Positions 11,081 to 19,665 of a DNA stretch of 64,000 nucleotides are shown piece after piece. The first letter of the stretch is position 1. Each line of letters opens with the position of its first letter. The notes under the pieces were generated by a model. The model was not told where the DNA came from. It made no database searches and worked only from the letters and a program-made list of their open reading frames with translations. Origin of the DNA: CAVSQX01 sp963730225 (lineage in GTDB: Bacteria; Planctomycetota; Phycisphaerae; Tepidisphaerales; Tepidisphaeraceae); assembly GCA_963730225.1 (NCBI GenBank), contig CAVSQX010000002.1, positions 186,001 through 250,000 on the forward strand, written 5' to 3'. The translations under genes and the position numbers were made by a program.

Positions 11081-12012
11081 CGCTCCGGGTACTCCTTCTG
11101 CCGCGGGTTGTCGGTGCCGTAGACGGGAATGCTGTGGGGATTGTCGTCGATCGGAGTTGCTGGCGCGACGAGCATTTGCGGCGGGCCGGGATGGCCTACC
11201 GGCTCGCCGAGCCAGACTTGCCGATGAGCGATCACCATGGCGCCGACCATACCGAGGGTCAGAATCAGGCCGGCCAGTTCCAGTTGGACGAACTGATGGC
11301 GGAAAAGGAACAAGCCAAGCGTCTGGGTGGACCCGGAGATTCCTTCAATCGGGGCGGATAGCGAGCCATCGGCCATGGCGGGCGGTCCGGCCGGCGCGCC
11401 GAGGCTGCCGGCTCGGTCAAAGATCAAAAACAGCAGGACGCCCATCAAGGCAAATCCCACCGCCGCCGCCGCCAGCGGTTCGCGGCTGTGGCCGTCGTAA
11501 TCGATCATCCGCTGGGCCGGCGTGGGAATCGACGGCGCCGTCGCCTGCGAAGCCAACATGATGACGAACAAGTAAGTGATCAGAATCGCCCCGGCGTAAA
11601 TCAACACCAGGGCGGCGGCGAGAAACTCGGCCTCCAGCAGGATGAAAAGCCCGGCTGAGGCGAAAACCGTCAGAACGAAATACAGAGCCGAATAAACCGG
11701 ACGCGGATGCGTCACGACTCGAATGGCCCCGATCACAGCGATGGCGGAAAAAATCCAGAAGTAGACGGCCGTGGTGGCGTGGAACGCTTCGGCGGCGTAC
11801 TGGGCGAGGCTCGCCAGCAGGATCAAACCGGCCAGGGCGATCAATGCTCCGCCGATTTTTCCAAGGGTTCGTTCGCGCTTGCCCGGCAGCAGCATCACCG
11901 TGCCGATGCCGGCCAGCACGCACAAAAGCAGGATCAAAGCCGGCGAGAGAAGCTCAGCCGGCGGAAGCTGCGCCAGTGGAAGCCATGTGGATGTCGGTAC
12001 AAGCCGGCCCAT
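11077..12012 (-). CDS. nuoJ: NADH-quinone oxidoreductase subunit J (long form)
   Basis: About 311 residues from the ATG at 12012. The core ITYLFVIMLASQA and RPVYSALYFVLTVFASAGLFILLEAEFL... region is the NuoJ/ND6 signature, including the helix involved in quinone-linked conformational change. The protein is much longer than ordinary NuoJ (about 165-200): two extra hydrophobic segments precede the core and a Pro-rich soluble tail follows. An ATG at 12093 is in frame but would add residues encoded by low-complexity intergenic DNA, so 12012 is preferred. I see no clear ribosome site. It is the first nuo gene here; upstream lies a repeat rather than nuoI. Confidence 0.9.
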   Translation of the reverse strand: MGRLVPTSTWLPLAQLPPAELLSPALILLLCVLAGIGTVMLLPGKRERTLGKIGGALIALAGLILLASLAQYAAEAFHATTAVYFWIFSAIAVIGAIRVVTHPRPVYSALYFVLTVFASAGLFILLEAEFLAAALVLIYAGAILITYLFVIMLASQATAPSIPTPAQRMIDYDGHSREPLAAAAVGFALMGVLLFLIFDRAGSLGAPAGPPAMADGSLSAPIEGISGSTQTLGLFLFRHQFVQLELAGLILTLGMVGAMVIAHRQVWLGEPVGHPGPPQMLVAPATPIDDNPHSIPVYGTDNPRQKEYPER

Positions 12013-12053
12013 TGGGAGCCGGAAGGATAAGAGTGGGGTGGGGGGATTTGCAA

Positions 12054-12146
12054 GGATGACAAGAGCGGGGATGACAAGCTGACAAGGAGACAAGGTGACA
12101 AGGTGAAGCCGAACAAGTGTCCTCTGTCACCTTGTCACCTTGTCAT
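12054..12146. repeat. GACAAGGT-word inverted repeat
   Basis: Direct copies of an 8-nt word (gacaaggt) at 12081-12106 are followed by its inverted copies at 12126-12145 (gtcaccttgtcaccttgtca). The transcript could fold into a long hairpin. It begins directly after the stop of the minus-strand gene 12150-12488 and lies upstream of nuoJ, so it could act as a terminator-like or processing structure between the two. Confidence 0.8.
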
Positions 12147-12149
12147 GAA

Positions 12150-12488
12150 TCACGCCGCCCAATCGCGCTTGATCGATGCAAGTCGATTTTGCGATTCGAT
12201 AAGCCGCTTCTTCGCCGACGCCGACTGGCGGCGAAGCCACGCGGAAATCTCCGGCCGCGTCAGTTTCGATGTGCCGTTGCGATAGGCGTCGCGAAGATAA
12301 ATGCTCAGAAGAATCGGCGACCACGAACGCTGCGGTCGCGGGGGCGGCGGCGGAGCCAGCGCATCGCCGGCGGTGGGATCGATCTCGGGCCGACGACCCA
12401 CAATCGCCGCATACAACGCCATGTTCGCCTCTTCGCCGGATACCGGCTCGGAATCAACCGGCTCATCGGCCGGCTTCGACTTGCGCAT
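12150..12488 (-). CDS. Hypothetical protein, Pro-rich linker and basic helical C-terminus
   Basis: 112 residues; no family recognised. The N-terminal third is acidic and polar, then comes a run of prolines (APPPPPPRPQ), then a helical basic C-terminus (KLTRPEISAWLRRQSASAKKR). The ATG at 12488 is preferred because AGGGAG lies about 8 nt upstream on the coding strand; an in-frame ATG at 12527 is the alternative. No signal peptide or membrane segment. It is upstream of nuoJ on the same strand but separated by an inverted repeat. Confidence 0.55.
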   Translation of the reverse strand: MRKSKPADEPVDSEPVSGEEANMALYAAIVGRRPEIDPTAGDALAPPPPPRPQRSWSPILLSIYLRDAYRNGTSKLTRPEISAWLRRQSASAKKRLIESQNRLASIKRDWAA

Positions 12489-12622
12489 GGCGGTCTCCCT
12501 CGGGACTCGTTGATCGAGCCCCATCAACTTATCCGCCCAAGCGGCGCGGAATCTTGAGCTTTTGTCAAGCGATGGATGCTGCGGAATTACCGGACCAGTC
12601 TGGGAAGTGACTCAGAAAAATC

Positions 12623-13042
12623 TCAAACGCGCCGGACGGCCAGCAGGGGCTGCGCTTCGGTGAACTCAATCACGCCTTCGAACCAGCCGTTCTCAAATTC
12701 GCGGCATCGACCGATGCGGCAGCGCAGGCGCAGCGGCCGGCCGTTGGCCGCCGGGAGAAACAGCGTCGCCACCCCCATGGCCGAGACGTCGTGATGCGCC
12801 AGGAATCCCAGCCCGAATTCGTCGACATCGCGCACAAAAATGATCGGCGAGCGCAACGCACCGGTTTCGTCGACCGGCTCCAGCCACGCCTGCGTTCGGT
12901 AACAGCCTCGGCTCACGCGCCGGCGTTCGATGCGCGGGGGTCGCCCCCGGGCTATGCGCTCGATCGCATTTCCCGCCGAGCGCGGAATGCCTTCCGGACT
13001 GCGCACCGCAGGATTGGTAAATTGATCGTTCCAGGTGAACAT
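12623..13042 (-). CDS. PilZ-like domain protein
   Basis: 139 residues. The region RRRVSRGCYRTQAWLEP then RDVDEFGLGFL, followed by beta-rich LRLRCRIGRCREFENGWFEGVIEF, resembles a PilZ c-di-GMP-binding barrel (RxxxR motif, then a D/NxSxxG-like turn, here DVDEFG). The second motif is degenerate, so c-di-GMP binding is uncertain. A purine-rich GAGG lies a few bases upstream of the ATG. It has no close operon partner. Confidence 0.55.
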   Translation of the reverse strand: MFTWNDQFTNPAVRSPEGIPRSAGNAIERIARGRPPRIERRRVSRGCYRTQAWLEPVDETGALRSPIIFVRDVDEFGLGFLAHHDVSAMGVATLFLPAANGRPLRLRCRIGRCREFENGWFEGVIEFTEAQPLLAVRRV

Positions 13043-13180
13043 TTCTCGCCCTCGAGAAAGAAATCGTCGCCATGAGAGACGTACTCTGTCAAACGCTCAT
13101 TGGCAAATTTTCTTTTTGGATTGGAAAACAAGAGAAGATTTGGCGATTATGCTGACGCCGGCAAACCAGGGAATTGCAGC

Positions 13181-13468
13181 ATGAGCAGTCATCGCGATTC
13201 GGAAATGGCCGAGGTTGTCGTAGTGCTGACCAAAGCCTACGAGAACAAATTGACCGAGGCGGTCGCCAAGCTCCAGGTGATCGGCGTGGAGGTCAGTTCC
13301 ACCGACGACCAGAATAACATCGTCGAAGGCACGGTCGAATCGTCCAAGCTGATGGATTTGCACAAGCTCGATTGCGTAGATTACGTGCGGCTGGTAATGA
13401 CTTACATCGCCGATTACCCCGTCGGCGATCCCCGGGACCAGGATGGAATCGAGGATGACCAGGAATGA
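13181..13468 (+). CDS. Small conserved-looking hypothetical protein
   Basis: 95 residues, acidic, with alternating strand/helix character (EMAEVVVVLTKAYENKLTEAVAKL, then VDYVRLVMTYIADYPVGDPRD). I do not recognise the family; a small alpha/beta fold is plausible. The ATG at 13181 is followed by another at 13205. Its 3' end overlaps the start of the acyltransferase gene, so the two are likely co-transcribed and translationally coupled. Confidence 0.6.
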   Translation: MSSHRDSEMAEVVVVLTKAYENKLTEAVAKLQVIGVEVSSTDDQNNIVEGTVESSKLMDLHKLDCVDYVRLVMTYIADYPVGDPRDQDGIEDDQE

Positions 13469-14147
13469 ATCGCCGCAGCACCAAGCCGTATCGCTTGCAG
13501 AAAAGCGGCTTTCCATTCGCGCCTTGCACGCTGCCGACGTTCTCTTTGCCCGCGTTTACCATCGCCTGACGCCGCTGAATTCCTGCCCGATTCCTCGCAG
13601 CGGGCGGGCGATTTTAGTTTGTAATCACACCAGCCCGATCGATCCGGCGTTTTTGCAGGCGGTTTGCCGGCAGCGGCTGATCCACTGGATGATGGCCAAG
13701 GAATACATGCAGCTTCCGGCCACGGGATGGTTTTTTCGCACGATAGGAATAATCCCGGTCGAGCGCAGCGGCCGCGATACTCGACCACTGCGTCTGGCCA
13801 TCCGTGCGTTGCAGGCCGAATCCGTGCTGGGTGTATTTCCCGAGGGCCGCATCGCCACATCGTCCCGGCTGCTTCCTTTCCAGACGGGCGTTGCTCTGCT
13901 GGCCATCAAGGCCAACACGCCGGTGTATCCTGCCTATTTGGACGGCACCCAGCGTGGCAAGGAAATGCTCCAGGCCTGTCTGGAACGCAATGACGCAATA
14001 CTCAGATTCGGCCCAGCTGTTGAATTTGATCGAAGCGGAACCAGCAAAAATCATCTTGATCTTGCCACCGCCGCAATCCAGAGGGCAGTCGAGAATCTGC
14101 AAGAGCAGACAATCCGCAAGGCCACAACTCGCGCATCTGTCTATTAG
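13443..14147 (+). CDS. PlsC-type 1-acylglycerol-3-phosphate acyltransferase
   Basis: 234 residues. The acyltransferase motif HTSPIDPAF (HX4D) is near residue 60, followed by the FPEGR block (VLGVFPEGRIATS) and PVYPAYLDGT, the substrate-contacting motifs of the LPLAT family. It would transfer a fatty acyl group to lysophosphatidic acid or a related lipid at the membrane. The start could be 13443 or 13455; both overlap the end of the preceding small gene. Exact acyl acceptor cannot be told from the sequence. Confidence 0.85.
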   Translation: MESRMTRNESPQHQAVSLAEKRLSIRALHAADVLFARVYHRLTPLNSCPIPRSGRAILVCNHTSPIDPAFLQAVCRQRLIHWMMAKEYMQLPATGWFFRTIGIIPVERSGRDTRPLRLAIRALQAESVLGVFPEGRIATSSRLLPFQTGVALLAIKANTPVYPAYLDGTQRGKEMLQACLERNDAILRFGPAVEFDRSGTSKNHLDLATAAIQRAVENLQEQTIRKATTRASVY

Positions 14148-14271
14148 ATAACAATTTACACGAATGACTTGCAGGAATCAGGGGGCGCGTTTTCAGGGGT
14201 TGCAAAGGATTTACTACAGTTCCGCATGGCGTTGCGCCGATGCCAATTTCTGATCGCTAGGGCAGTTTCGG

Positions 14272-14302
14272 TTGACTAGCGCTGAGCATAAGGTAGTATA
14301 AT
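14272..14302 (+). promoter_or_regulatory. Sigma70-like promoter
   Basis: TTGACT at 14272-14277 and a perfect TATAAT at 14297-14302, separated by 19 nt, slightly longer than ideal. It is unusually close to consensus for this GC-rich window. Transcription would begin near 14309 and run into the hairpins at 14323-14393. Confidence 0.55.
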
Positions 14303-14308
14303 TTGGGC

Positions 14309-14400
14309 AAATTAAAACGATCGCGCCGCGCTGCGCATCTACGGCGCATTTTCTCCCCTCCGGAAGACACCGTGCAGAAATGCCGGTGTCTTCTTTATTT
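14309..14400 (+). ncRNA. Candidate small RNA or terminated leader with CU-rich loop
   Basis: Between a consensus-like promoter and a rho-independent terminator lie about 90 nt with no frame of note. Stem 1 is GCGCCG (14323-14328) pairing with CGGCGC (14342-14347). A single-stranded stretch TTTTCTCCCCTCC (14349-14361) follows and is complementary to Shine-Dalgarno sequences. The terminator stem comes next. The arrangement resembles sRNAs that block ribosome binding with a C-rich loop. It could instead be an attenuated leader of the DUF4149 gene starting at 14454. Confidence 0.4.
14363..14400 (+). terminator. Rho-independent terminator
   Basis: A perfect 10-bp stem, gaagacaccg (14363-14372) with cggtgtcttc (14384-14393), an 11-nt loop, then TTTATTT. 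It ends any transcript from plsC or from the promoter at 14272, and lies 53 nt before the next start codon. Confidence 0.75.
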
Positions 14401-14453
14401 GCTGGTAATATACGTAAGCTATCCCCGCGGCGCTTGGACCCTATACTTCCCCC

Positions 14454-14918
14454 ATGCGTTTTGCGCTAATTTTTGCGATGACCGTCGCATGGGCGCTTTG
14501 GCTGGGAGGCACCATCTCGACATTCGTCTTCGCCTGGATTTTTTTTCACAACCCTGAAAACGCTTTCCCCCAGGCGGCCAGTGCGATGTTCATCGCTTTC
14601 GGCAAATACGAATTGTACCTGGCCGGTGTTTCAATTCTCGCCTGTGGATTGCTGCTGATCTCTTTTCCCTCTCGTCCGATGCCGCTGCTGCTGCTGACCC
14701 TCATCTTTGCCGGCGGAATGGCTATCACCACCACCCTGGGATTCACTCCCCTGATGGAAAGTCTCCGAGCCCAGGGCAAGACCAATACCGAAGCGTTCGC
14801 CCGACTGCACAAAAAATCCGCCATCGCCATGACCGGCCAGGCCGGGATGCTGCTGCTGAGCGGCGCGATTCTCATCCTTACGCTCGGTCGGCCCGCGCTT
14901 CCGCAGCCGAGGCGCTGA
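14454..14918 (+). CDS. DUF4149 family membrane protein
   Basis: 154 residues with four membrane segments (FALIFAMTVAWALWLGGTIS, ASAMFIAFGKYELYLAGVSI, LLLLTLIFAGGMAITTTLG, MTGQAGMLLLSGAILILTL) and the connecting FTPLMESLRAQ...FARLHKKSA loop typical of DUF4149/TMEM205-like proteins. Function unknown; cytoplasmic membrane. The last 41 bp overlap the end of the convergent rsmA gene. Confidence 0.75.
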   Translation: MRFALIFAMTVAWALWLGGTISTFVFAWIFFHNPENAFPQAASAMFIAFGKYELYLAGVSILACGLLLISFPSRPMPLLLLTLIFAGGMAITTTLGFTPLMESLRAQGKTNTEAFARLHKKSAIAMTGQAGMLLLSGAILILTLGRPALPQPRR

Positions 14919-15738
14919 TCGCCTCGAACAGGCTCAACAACTCTTCCGGCGAGAATTCCTCCGGACGTTTGCGGACGTCGATCTTCAACTTGTTCATCGC
15001 CGACTCCGTTACCCCCGCCATCGTCAGCGAATTCCTCAGCATCTTTCGCCGCGATGAAAAGATTTTGTGAATGAACCGGCCCAAATCCCCGGCGCGATCT
15101 CCCAATCGATCGTTTCGATTCAGGCGAAGCAAAACCGATTGGATTTTCGGCGCCGGCCAGAACGCCTGCGGCGGCAGAACGCGCAACCACTCCACCTTGG
15201 CCAGCAACTGCACCATCACCGACAACGGCCCGTACGACTCCGTCCCCGCCCCGGCGCGAATTCGCTCGGCCACTTCCTTTTGCACCGTGAACGCCAGCGT
15301 CCGTGCGCCGGCCAGCAGCAGCTCAATGACCAGCGGCGAGGCCATGTTGTACGGAAGATTCGCCACCAGCTTGAATCCCCCACCTGCCGGCAACGCCCGC
15401 AACAATTCCGCGTTCAATTCGTGCTTGCCCGACAGCGCGTCTCCTTCGATCAGTACCAGCCGCGGGTTATCCGCCAGCCGATCTCGAAGAATTCGCGCCA
15501 AACCTCGGTCGATTTCCACCGCGATGATCTTCTCGGCGGCCGACGCCAGCAGTTCCTCCGTGAGCGACCCGGTTCCCGGACCGACTTCGATCACGACATC
15601 CCCCGCTTTAATCTCTCCCGCCGCCGCCACGGCGCGCACCAGATTCTGATCGATCATGAAATTCTGACCCAACCGCCGCTGCGGAGCGACGCTTTGCCCG
15701 GCCAGCAACGCAGAAATTTCGCTTTTCCTCTGTGCCAT
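14878..15738 (-). CDS. rsmA: 16S rRNA (adenine1518/1519-N6,N6)-dimethyltransferase
   Basis: 286 residues from the ATG at 15738 (MAQRKSEIS); an in-frame ATG at 15777 would overlap the divergent gene and is less likely. Family motifs: RLGQNFMID at the N-terminus, the SAM-binding EVGPGTGSLTEEL, the catalytic NLPYN block, and FSSRRKMLRNSL near the C-terminus. The enzyme dimethylates two adjacent adenines in the 3' hairpin of 16S rRNA during small-subunit assembly. It diverges from the CII-like gene at 15777 with only 38 bp between the starts. Confidence 0.95.
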   Translation of the reverse strand: MAQRKSEISALLAGQSVAPQRRLGQNFMIDQNLVRAVAAAGEIKAGDVVIEVGPGTGSLTEELLASAAEKIIAVEIDRGLARILRDRLADNPRLVLIEGDALSGKHELNAELLRALPAGGGFKLVANLPYNMASPLVIELLLAGARTLAFTVQKEVAERIRAGAGTESYGPLSVMVQLLAKVEWLRVLPPQAFWPAPKIQSVLLRLNRNDRLGDRAGDLGRFIHKIFSSRRKMLRNSLTMAGVTESAMNKLKIDVRKRPEEFSPEELLSLFEAISASAAEARADRA

Positions 15739-15776
15739 GGCGATCTGGACGGTGTGGAAGTTACAATCCAGAGCCA

Positions 15777-16252
15777 TGAAATCCTACGACGTCATTCGCC
15801 AGGCGGTCGACGAGCCCGGCGTTAAAGCGGCAGCGGCGGCGCTGAAAGTGTCGCCGGCGCTGGTTTACAAATGGTGCGAGCCCCCCGCCGAGGCCGACGA
15901 TCCCGAGCAAAGCGGCGCGAAAAATCCGCTGGATCGCGTACGGGAAATGTATCTGCTCACCAAGGACATCCGCCTGATTCGCTGGCTCTGCAACCAGGCC
16001 GGCGGTTTCTACGCCGCCAACCCCGTTCCCGAGCTGCGAAAGAGCTTTGATGAAAACGTTTTCACCGAAAGCCGCGCCATGGTGCGCGAATTCAGCGAGC
16101 TGCTGGAAACCATCAGCAAAAGCTATGAAGACGATCGCATGATCGATCTGGCCGAAGCCGACAACATCCGCCAGAAATGGGAAGATCTCAAATCCTGCGT
16201 CGAAGGATTCGTCGTCAATTGCGAGAATGGTCAATATCTCAAGAAGAAGTAG
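15777..16252 (+). CDS. Phage CII-like DNA-binding protein
   Basis: 158 residues. An N-terminal helix-turn-helix (VKAAAAALKVSPALVYKWCEPP) is followed by NPLDRVREMYLLTKDIRLIRWLCNQAGGFY, which resembles the Phage_CII/CP76 regulatory family. The C-terminus is a helical acidic region. It probably binds DNA as an oligomer. No phage genes are nearby, so it is likely a domesticated regulator. It is transcribed divergently from rsmA, sharing a 38-bp intergenic region. Confidence 0.6.
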
Positions 16253-16280
16253 CGAATCCCTGCCCAGCGGCGTTGCCAGC

Positions 16281-18784
16281 CTACGGCGCGGGGACTTGTG
16301 ATTTGATTTCGACCGTCGCTTCGCGCAGTCCGTTGCCTCGCGCGGTCAGCCGGATCGGGCCGCCGGCAAGCGTGCTTTGCACGATCGCCAGGCAAAGCCC
16401 GTTGAACGCTTTTCGGTGGTCGGACTTGAAGCTTTCGTCGCTGGCGGGATTGCCGTTATCGACGCTGATGATGCGGGCGGGCCCGGTTAACTCGAAATTG
16501 ATTTCGTTGTCCGCTGTCGGCACAATTCGGCCGTCGCCGTCGACGACCTGCACCGTGAACTGCGCGACATCCCGGCTGTCGGCGGCCAGCAGCGATTTGT
16601 CGGCCGATACTTCAATCGCGGCCGGTTCGCCGGTCGTGGCAACTTCTTCCGTGATCGTATGACCGTCGATGTTACCAACCGCCCGCAGCGTTCCGGGCTG
16701 GTACGCCACATCCCACGACAGATGCAAGTCCGCCGTTGTCCGAACGGAAAACGCGCGCGGTGGATAACGGCCGTACGCTATTTCCATCCCCGATCGCGGG
16801 AACTCGTACCCTTTCACGCCCAGCGATTTCCCATTCAGAAACAGTTCCACCGTGTCGCAGTTGGTGTAGCAGGTGACCGGGATAATCTCGCCCTCGTGGC
16901 CGTTCCAATTCCAGTGCGGAAATAAATGTAGCACCGGCGCGCTGGTCCATTGGCTCTGATAAAAGTAGTACCCGTCCTTCTTAAATCCGCACGTATCCAG
17001 CACGCCGAACGGCGCGATCTTGTTGGGCCAATACGCCTCACCCAGATAGTCGAAGCCCGTCCACATGAAATCGCCCGAGACGTAGTCGTAGGTTCGCACA
17101 AACTTCCAAAGCTGTTCAACATCGATTCGCATATTGCTCGGCGGCGGCATCCGAAAGCGCGGGCGCGTGGTGGGTTCGGTGGTGGGGGGCTCGAACCCAA
17201 AGCGATATTCACCGCGAACCCCGCCCATGGCGACACTTTCCGTGCCGATGAATTTCCGCGTGGGAAATTCCTGTCGATCGATGCTGTAATATTTATCCGC
17301 CCGATCGCGCCAGCGATCGACGTAGTTGTAGCCCACGACATCCAGCAGCGAGAGAAACTCCGGCGGCGCCGCCTTGGGCTCGGCCGCAATTTTATCGCAC
17401 GCCGCCGTTACTGGCCGCGTCGGATCCTCCTGGTGGAACGTGTCCACCAGCCGTTTGAGTATCGTCGGGCCGGCGGGAGTTATCTGGTCGCCGATTTCAT
17501 TTCCCGCGCTCCACAGAATCACGCTGGGATGGTTCCGATCGCGGCGGATGAAATCGACCAGATCGCGCTGCGACCACTGGTCGAAAAAAATATGGTAATC
17601 ATTCTCCCGCTTGCCCTGTTCCCAAACGTCGAACGCTTCATCCATCACCAGAAACCCCATCTTGTCGCACAATCGAGAAACTCCGGCGCGGGCGGATTGT
17701 GGCTGGTGCGAATGGCATTGCAGCCCATTTCCTTGAGAAGTTGCAGCCGCCGAGCCCACACGCCCTCGGGCACCGCCGTTCCCACGCCGCCACCATCGCC
17801 GTGCAGGCAGACGCCGTTGAGCTTCACGTGATTTCCATCGAGCAGAAATCCCTTGCTCACGTCGAACACCGCCGTTCGTATTCCAAACGGCGTCTCGTAC
17901 TCATCCACAACCCGATCGCCTTCTCGCACCTGGCATCGCAGCGTGTAGAGATACGGATTCTCGATCGACCACAGCGTCGGCCCGTCGATCTCAATGTGCC
18001 TGGCGAATTCCTTCTGCCCGCCCGCTTCCAACGCCACCCCGGTTTGCTCCATTTGGCTGGGAGCGATCGAAACCGGCCGATTCTGTTGGTCGAGCACGGA
18101 AAAAATCAGATCGAATTTTGCCGGCGTCCGGCGCTGGTTGATCACCCGCACCGACACGTCAAGCGTGGCGGCCGCAGCAGTGACCTGCGACGCGGCAACG
18201 AACGTTCCCCATTGCGGAATGTGAAGTCCGTCGCTGATCAGAAGCCAGGTGTGCCGGTAGATTCCCGAGCCGGAATACCATCGCGAGTTGGGCTGAAGCG
18301 AATTGTCCACCCGCACCGCGATGACATTGTCGCGCTGATCGAAATTCAAAAATGGCGTCAGATCGTAGACAAAACTTTCATACCCGTACGGCCGTTTCCC
18401 CAGCGAATGGCCGTTGATCCAAACCTCGCTGTTTTCGTACACGCCGTCAAATTCGATCGAGATGTTTCGATTTTGGTAATCGTCGGGAACCTTGAACGTC
18501 TTGCGATACCAACCGATGCCCGTGGGCAGGTAGCCTCCGCCTCCGCCGGCCGGAGCGTTGCGGTCGAACGGACCGAAGATGCTCCAATCGTGGGGAAGAT
18601 CGACCGCCGTCCATGAATCGGCGTTGAACCCAAGCGTCTGCGCGTTCGCCGGATCGCCCAGCAGAAACTTCCAGCCAAAATCCATCGTCAGCCGTTGTCG
18701 GCCCGGAATCGCCGCCAGAATTGGGGAGCAGAAGAAGGAAAAACCCGCGACGGCCACCGCCAGCCAGATGCCGATGCGTTTCAT
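16281..18784 (-). CDS. Secreted glycoside hydrolase family 2 (beta-galactosidase-like), one frameshift
   Basis: About 835 residues. A signal peptide (MKRIGIWLAVAVAGFSFFC...LAA) is followed by the GH2 sugar-binding domain (WTAVDLPHDWSI...GIGWYRKTFKVP), an immunoglobulin-like domain and the TIM barrel. The acid/base is Glu in WSAGNEIGD (about residue 430) and the likely nucleophile is Glu in GTESVAMGG (about residue 516). One base is missing in the AA pair at 17671-17672; adding it restores EFLDLCDKMGFLVMDEAFD. It acts outside the cytoplasm on a beta-linked galactoside or related plant/algal glycan; the exact substrate cannot be told. Signal peptides start at 18784 or 18793. Confidence 0.85.
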
Positions 18785-18894
18785 CGCGCACACTCATAAT
18801 GAAGAACGCAAATTCATTCAAGGAATATCGCTTGCGCGGTGCCATGACCGGAGAGGGTTTGCCTGGTAGTTTGCTTCGCCGGTAGCATTCCGCC

Positions 18895-19665
18895 GTGGTC
18901 TCCCTGGATCGTCTTACCAAAACATTTGGCAGCCAGACCGCCGTCGACGCGATCTCGTTCGAAATCCCCGCGGGCCAAATCGTCGGATTTCTCGGCCCCA
19001 ACGGCGCGGGCAAATCCACCACGCTCAAAATGCTCACCGGCATGCTCGAACCCACCAGCGGGTCGGCAACCATCTGCGGCTTCGATCTTCAGCGCGACGC
19101 GATCGAGGTGAAGCGACACGTCGGTTTCGTGCCCGAATCCGGCGCGGTTTTTGAATCACTGACCGGCCTGGAATACCTGGAGATGGTCGCCGCCCTGTAC
19201 GGAATTCCCCGCCAGGCGGCCGTCGATCGAATCCGGCAATTCATCGCGTTCTTCGATTTGAGTTTTGCCACGCTCACTGAAAAGCTACTCGGGGCTTACT
19301 CCAAGGGAATGCGCCGCAAGGTCGTCATCACCAGCGCTCTTCTGCACAATCCGCCGGTGGTGTTTTTTGACGAGCCGCTCGACGGCCTGGACGCCAACGC
19401 CGCCGTCGGGTTCAAAACGCTGATTCAGACGCTGGCCCGCGAAGGCAAAACCATCGTTTACAGCTCGCACATTCTCGATGTCGTCGAGCGCGTCTGCCAT
19501 CGCGTGATCATCATCGACAAGGGAAAACTTCTGCTCGACGGCAAGCCGGATGAACTGGTCGCCGCCCACAACGCCGGCACGCTGGAAAAACTTTTCACCC
19601 AACTCACCGGCGGGGGGGAACTGGAACGCCGGGCCGAAGATTTCGCAAAGACATTCCTGCCATGA
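18895..19665 (+). CDS. ABC transporter ATP-binding protein
   Basis: 256 residues starting at GTG. Walker A GPNGAGKST, the signature variant LLGAYSKGMRRKV, Walker B VVFFDEPLDGLD, and the switch His in YSSHILDVVERV are all present, as in ABC-2 type exporters. The stop overlaps the ATG of the permease gene (ATGA), so the two form a coupled pair. Substrate unknown. Confidence 0.9.
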   Translation: MVSLDRLTKTFGSQTAVDAISFEIPAGQIVGFLGPNGAGKSTTLKMLTGMLEPTSGSATICGFDLQRDAIEVKRHVGFVPESGAVFESLTGLEYLEMVAALYGIPRQAAVDRIRQFIAFFDLSFATLTEKLLGAYSKGMRRKVVITSALLHNPPVVFFDEPLDGLDANAAVGFKTLIQTLAREGKTIVYSSHILDVVERVCHRVIIIDKGKLLLDGKPDELVAAHNAGTLEKLFTQLTGGGELERRAEDFAKTFLP

